DNA of 64,000 nucleotides from Haliclystus octoradiatus (taxonomy: Eukaryota; Cnidaria; Staurozoa; Stauromedusae; Haliclystidae): NCBI GenBank assembly GCA_916610825.1, contig OU744448.1, positions 27,550,107 to 27,614,106 of the forward strand, in the 5' to 3' direction. Below, one piece after another: positions 60,265 through 64,000 of the stretch; within the stretch, counting starts at the first letter, position 1, and each line of letters opens with the position of its first letter. A model generated the notes under the pieces. That model was not told the origin of the DNA, ran no database searches, and saw only the letters and a program-made list of their open reading frames with translations. The translations under genes and the position numbers were made by a program.

Positions 60265-63121
60265 CTACATAACTACGCATGTCCGACTCAACTGCCTCCG
60301 CTGTAATTCTGTACTAAGCTCAGTAGTTGAAGTTTCAGCGGCCGATAAATTATCATTTATGGTTGAAGGAGTTGATTGCTGTCTTGAAATAGTCGATAAA
60401 CTACCGTTCATTTGCTCGAATGGGCTTGACGGTCGTCGTTCCATTATCGGCCGTTGTTTTTCATTGATACGAAGTTGAAGTGATAATTGCGTTTCTAGTT
60501 GTTTGGTTTTGATTTGAAGGCGTCGATTTTCAGTTTCAGAATTATGTAGCTATAACGACATTAAAACATAAAAATAAATCTTATTAAATAGTATTATTAA
60601 TATAGAGATATCGTCAAGGTATATATTCGCAACAATGTGAACGAGCAATTGCTCATGTTGAATAGCGAATTAAAATAAAATTACAACAACAACATCAAAG
60701 ACATGAACATATGTAAATAGCAGTTGATATATGCAGCAGACAGGTAAATGCAACACCTTAATTAAACTGATGTTAATAGAATAAAATGATCACAAAGCAA
60801 ATAACTGCAGTAGTTCATCTGATGATGATATTATAGAGGGGAAAATTCCAGGAGGCTCTGATTCTGTACAGTTAAAATGTTAGCGTATATGGGGTGTATC
60901 CTCAGATCACATAGTCGTGGAACTTTGGAACTAGAGCCTGATTAAATTTCAACATTTCATTCAAATAATTGGGACGTTGTCCGAAAAATAATTCCTGAGA
61001 ATTTAATTATATGTGGTGTTGATGTATTTCAAATACCTTTTGACGGGAAACAACTGAGTCATGTGTCAACATACCTTTTCTGCCAACTCTTCTTTTTCTC
61101 TTGCTGATTCTGTTAATTTTTCTTTTGTTAAATGTGATTCTTCTTCTAATTCAATAACCTTCTGTTTAACTGGAGATAGTTTCGAATCACAATCACATCT
61201 AAAATGATATCAAATAGATCTATTGATTAGATAAGGCAAGAATAATATCAATGTAGTAACTCACAACTCTGTCATAATATCAGAAGCCAGCAAGTAAACA
61301 ATTCAAGTTCTGCATTCTGACTGTTTCGCAGTGGATAGTTTCGAACTGAATTTGCAAATCTACAAATTGTATAGAAGTATAGTTCCATGGAAAATATAGA
61401 AATTTTTTGATTATTAGAAATTTGCATGTTCAGTGCCTCAAAGCTTGAAATCCATAGAACATGTCAGTAGTTTCTTCTGAATTTTATTGTTGAGATTTGA
61501 CCTATAAATAAGGAAATTATCAACTTTTTTCTGAAATTGCTCTAGCCTATTGAGATCTAGGGTCCCAGGATTGCCGACATCTGTGCAGATGCATCTATTA
61601 TCTGTGAAGGCAGAATAATTCATATTTGCAATATTATTACCGTGAAACGTTACACTGGACATGACTATTTAACAAGAAGTTGCTTGAAATCTGGTGTGAC
61701 GTTTTTATATTTTAAGGCTTCGAGTGTAGGATATTCTGTTTAATGGAAATCCACCATTATTGCGCTTGGATTACTATATGGTTATCGCCAGGGGGGACAA
61801 CCAATAATAAAATACACACTATTCAACTGATCGCTACCAATCTACCATATCCCCTGCGAAAAACAGTTCAGGAGTTCATGAACAGTTCATGAACGTTAAA
61901 TGGCTGCAATTTTTGAAAGATCAAAAATTTCATGAACTGTTCATGAACTCCTGAACTGTTTTCGCAGGGGAGGGGCTGAATTGAATGCAAGTGAATGTAG
62001 CTTACTTTGTTTCCCTTCTACAAATACTAATTAATAATTGTAGGTGTTACAGACTGTAAACTTTTTCTCCACATGTTCTTACAAGATGCAGACATATTTC
62101 AAGTGCATCGTTTTAATGAGGTGTCAAGAAGTGCGTACGTACAAGATAAAACCAAGTGCACATGGGTCCGACAAAAGGAGCCTTCTGGGATCCCAAAGGC
62201 ATTAACATTTTCTTCTGAATTTTTTGTTGATGTTTGACCAATAAAAATATCAATTTTTTTCTGAACTTGCTCTAGCCTTGCTGAATCTTAAGATTCCAGG
62301 ATTCTTACTTTTGTCGGACTCTGCATGCATGCAAGCTCACAGCAAAATCCGATAACAGAAGCGTCAAATCAAATCATTTACTATGTGACATTATTAGAAA
62401 GTTAAACATGACCTAATAAATAAACCATCGACTGTTAGGCCTACGTACGATTGTGTTGCATTGGAATATTTCATTTCGATGCGATTCATTTTTTCTTTCA
62501 ATTCTCTTTCTCTTCGACGCAAAGCCAGCGATAGTTCTTGCAATTCCTAATTTAACAAAAAATAAAACAGGACTGCTTAACAGTTTTACTTAGGAAAATT
62601 CAGCGGAAATTCAGAAATCAGAGCATTCAAACACAATTCAATGTAAATGTAAATTGATGTGATTCATTACAGTCATTACATGCCGATTCCAAAACTTGAT
62701 ATGTTCACTGTGTGTTATTCAGATGCTATAGATCACTGGTTACACATAACTCTTGAAATTACCTTGATGGCACAGACGGGATAACCATTACACCTCGAAC
62801 AGATTAATACATTAACAATTACGCTCTGCTTACACTCATTGAGCACTATTTAATTGCCAATATTAAGTTTTAATATTTTTTAATATTATTACTATATATA
62901 TATGTATAATGGAAAATCATTGTGCAGTCCAACATTCAGATTGTAATCGTAAAATGCTATAACAGCTGTGTAATGCAGAGGGTCTACACAAACAAAATCT
63001 ATATGAAAAATAAAATTGAATAAATACATATTTCACATACATCTTGTAACGTTTTCAAATCTTCTTCTTTGTCAGTCAAACTTTCATGCCGCCGATCAAG
63101 TAACTTTTCATAATCATCAAC
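60265..63121 (-). CDS. coiled-coil protein, C-terminal four exons (5' partial)
   Basis: Minus-strand exons in order: 63121-63041, 62546-62449, 61198-61075 and 60549-60265 (stop TAG). Phases agree, giving 195 visible residues. They read VDDYEKLLDRRHESLTDKEE, then ELSLALRRRERELKEKMNRI, SPVKQKVIELEEESHLTKEK and NRRLQIKTKQLETQLSLQLR: heptad-rich, charged, with no Pro, a classic coiled coil of about 140 residues. A Ser/Thr-rich tail follows (ERRPSSPFEQ, SRQQSTPSTI) to TCVVM at the C terminus. A single CDCD precedes the third segment. Upstream exons lie beyond the right edge. The family is not identified; a cytoskeletal or centrosomal role would be a guess. Frames and splice sites make the gene itself secure. 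Confidence 0.78.
61433..61590. mobile_element. MITE-2 copy (worn)
   Basis: It contains TTTCTTCTGAATTTTATTGT, TGACCTATAAATAAGG, GCTCTAGCCTATTGAGATC and AGGGTCCCAGGAT. The terminal repeats are mostly lost. Confidence 0.6.
61852..61971. mobile_element. MITE-1 reference copy, 120 bp
   Basis: Compact and almost perfectly symmetric. The left end is CCCCTGCGAAAAACAGTTCA and the right end CTGAACTGTTTTCGCAGGGG. Each arm then carries GGAGTTCATGAAC and AGTTCATGAA. The centre is GTTAAATGGCTGCAATTTTT. This copy best defines the family ends. A target duplication is not obvious. Confidence 0.85.
62165..62326. mobile_element. MITE-2 copy, both ends well kept
   Basis: GGGTCCGACAAAAGGAGCC and ACTTTTGTCGGACTCTG are the ends. 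The interior has GCATTAACATTTTCTTCTG, TTTGACCAATAAAAATATC and CTTGCTCTAGCCTTG. Confidence 0.8.
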
Positions 63122-63187
63122 CTGGTTCAAATATAAGATAGAGATTTGCATCATTCTTTAGAATAATTTTTCCCCTGTGATAATCAC

Positions 63188-63448
63188 CCGTGGGGTAACT
63201 CCAGCTCTTCAGGGACGGGGGGGGGGTGCCACTTTGGAAACGATTGAAATACCCAAAAAGTTCCAGCAGGTTGATTGATTTTATGTAAATACACAAAAAT
63301 GATGCAAAATTTTTGAAAAATTCTTGAAAAGTCAAAAATAGGATACTCAAAAGTTCCAAAATTTGAAATCTCATACCCAAAGAGTTTTTCTCTGCTGGAA
63401 TATATATTGTATAGCCGTCATGTGGGAGTTACCCCCCCCCCACCGGGA
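63188..63448. mobile_element. MITE-8, foldback with C/G-run ends
   Basis: CCCGTGGGGTAACTCC at the left and GGGAGTTACCCCCC...CACCGGG at the right are inverted, each with a homopolymer run. The interior has ACCCAAAAAGTTCC. The C/G runs vary in length and may be assembly-sensitive. Confidence 0.55.
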
Positions 63449-63709
63449 TAAACATTAGGAATTGCAAATTGCAAAACCTGTATTAGCATTACAGTATAAC
63501 ATTATCTTCATGGCAGTGATTAATTGTAAATGTAGTAACAGCAGTGCTTTGTTCCACATTAGGTTTTGATACAGTTCTCAATGAAAACATCCCAACCATT
63601 TTGTTGTTGTTGCATTAAAGTGTATATCCCGGATATTGGGAGATTGCTTCTTTAGGTAGAGAATAATTTAGCCACAATAAGCCGGGTAAGCTAGTAGCTT
63701 TTATCACTT

Positions 63710-63865
63710 GGGTGGTTGGTTAGTTGATTAGTAATTTTGGAGCATGTGTGAATTTTAATGGCCAGATGTCCTCCATGACGTCATCCAATAGTGCTTATGC
63801 CAGGGATCGAACCCAAGTCCCTGCAGGCCAAGGGCCAGCACTATAGCAACTACACTACAGCCTTA
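63710..63865 (-). mobile_element. SINE-B copy 3
   Basis: It carries TTTTGGAGCATGTGTGAATT, GTGCTTATGCCAGGGATCG and AACCCAAGTCCCTGCAGGCC. The minus strand gives a good A box (CTGTAGTGTAGTTGCTATAG) and B box (GGGTTCGATCCC). The most complete copy. Confidence 0.75.
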
Positions 63866-63892
63866 TTTATAGAATAAGCGCCACAGGCAGGG

Positions 63893-64000
63893 GTGACACC
63901 AGGATTGCACCGGCAGGGGGCTAACTCTCTCGACCAAGGGGCAATTTATAGAAAATATTTGTAAATGTCAAGGTATAAAAATGTTCTTACCCAACAAGGG
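63893..64000. mobile_element. MITE-7 copy, cut by the window end
   Basis: It begins CAGGGGTGACACCAGGATTG, then CAGGGGGCTAACTCTCTCGA and TTTATAGAAAATATTTG, matching the minus strand of 57560-57645. The CAGGGGTG start looks hAT-like. Confidence 0.6.

Larger units (their letters stand above)
61199..62448. other. intron of the coiled-coil gene, holding three MITEs
   Basis: It contains worn MITE-2 (61433-61590), MITE-1 (61852-61971) and MITE-2 (62165-62326), with ordinary AT-rich sequence between. Intron 60550-61074 and intron 62547-63040 show nothing notable beyond an AT microsatellite near 62895. Confidence 0.6.

Overview
The window is AT-rich animal nuclear DNA. Genes are split by GT-AG introns, codons continue across introns in matching phase, and most non-coding sequence is short inverted-repeat transposons (MITEs), tRNA-derived SINEs and satellite arrays. 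FBXO3 and ISCA2 orthologues plus GALNT-type lectin exons point to a metazoan. The species cannot be fixed from the sequence; an invertebrate, possibly a marine deuterostome such as a tunicate, is a weak guess.

Layout, left to right. (1) 746-3639 (+): last three exons of a GALNT-type ricin-B lectin domain, cut by the window edge. (2) 7784-13150 (+): a complete small gene for a membrane-anchored beta-trefoil lectin with no glycosyltransferase domain, a relative of gene 1. (3) 14588-18019 (+): FBXO3, three exons, F-box / SMI1-KNR4 / ApaG. (4) 19680-24603 (+): ISCA2, mitochondrial Fe-S assembly, three exons. (5) 25537-58871 (+): an 11-exon gene for a 488-residue protein with six kelch repeats and an unrecognised N-terminal domain. 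Its fifth intron is about 13 kb and its last intron 6.3 kb. (6) 54824-56482 (+): a long open frame for a coiled-coil/basic protein inside the last kelch intron, either a nested gene or an alternative kelch 3' exon. (7) 60265-63121 (-): the last four exons of a coiled-coil protein, convergent with the kelch gene. All splice junctions were derived by eye, and the phases are consistent throughout.

The genes are unrelated in function: glycan binding, ubiquitin ligase adaptor, Fe-S assembly, kelch scaffold, coiled-coil proteins. I see no operon or pathway logic. The interest lies in the mobile DNA. The 13-kb kelch intron holds an ~11.3-kb block (36213-47535) bounded by inverted termini made of repeated GTCGAAAA words. 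It contains inverted then direct arrays of a 195-bp and a 97-bp satellite. It also contains an ABA'B' train of TTAA-bounded units forming a hairpin with ~1.5-kb arms. A second palindrome with ~0.7-kb arms (25746-27448) lies in kelch intron 1, and a one-armed copy with odd 40-bp flanking repeats lies in ISCA2 intron 1.

Four repeat families recur across the window. MITE-1 (ends CCCCTGCGAAAAACAG, core GTTCATGAAC) has about 20 copies. MITE-2 (hAT-like, CAGGGTCCGACAAAAG) has six. SINE-A and SINE-B are tRNA-derived. I recognise no LTR or capsid-bearing element; the only retroelement coding trace is a short LINE reverse-transcriptase scrap near 57.8 kb.
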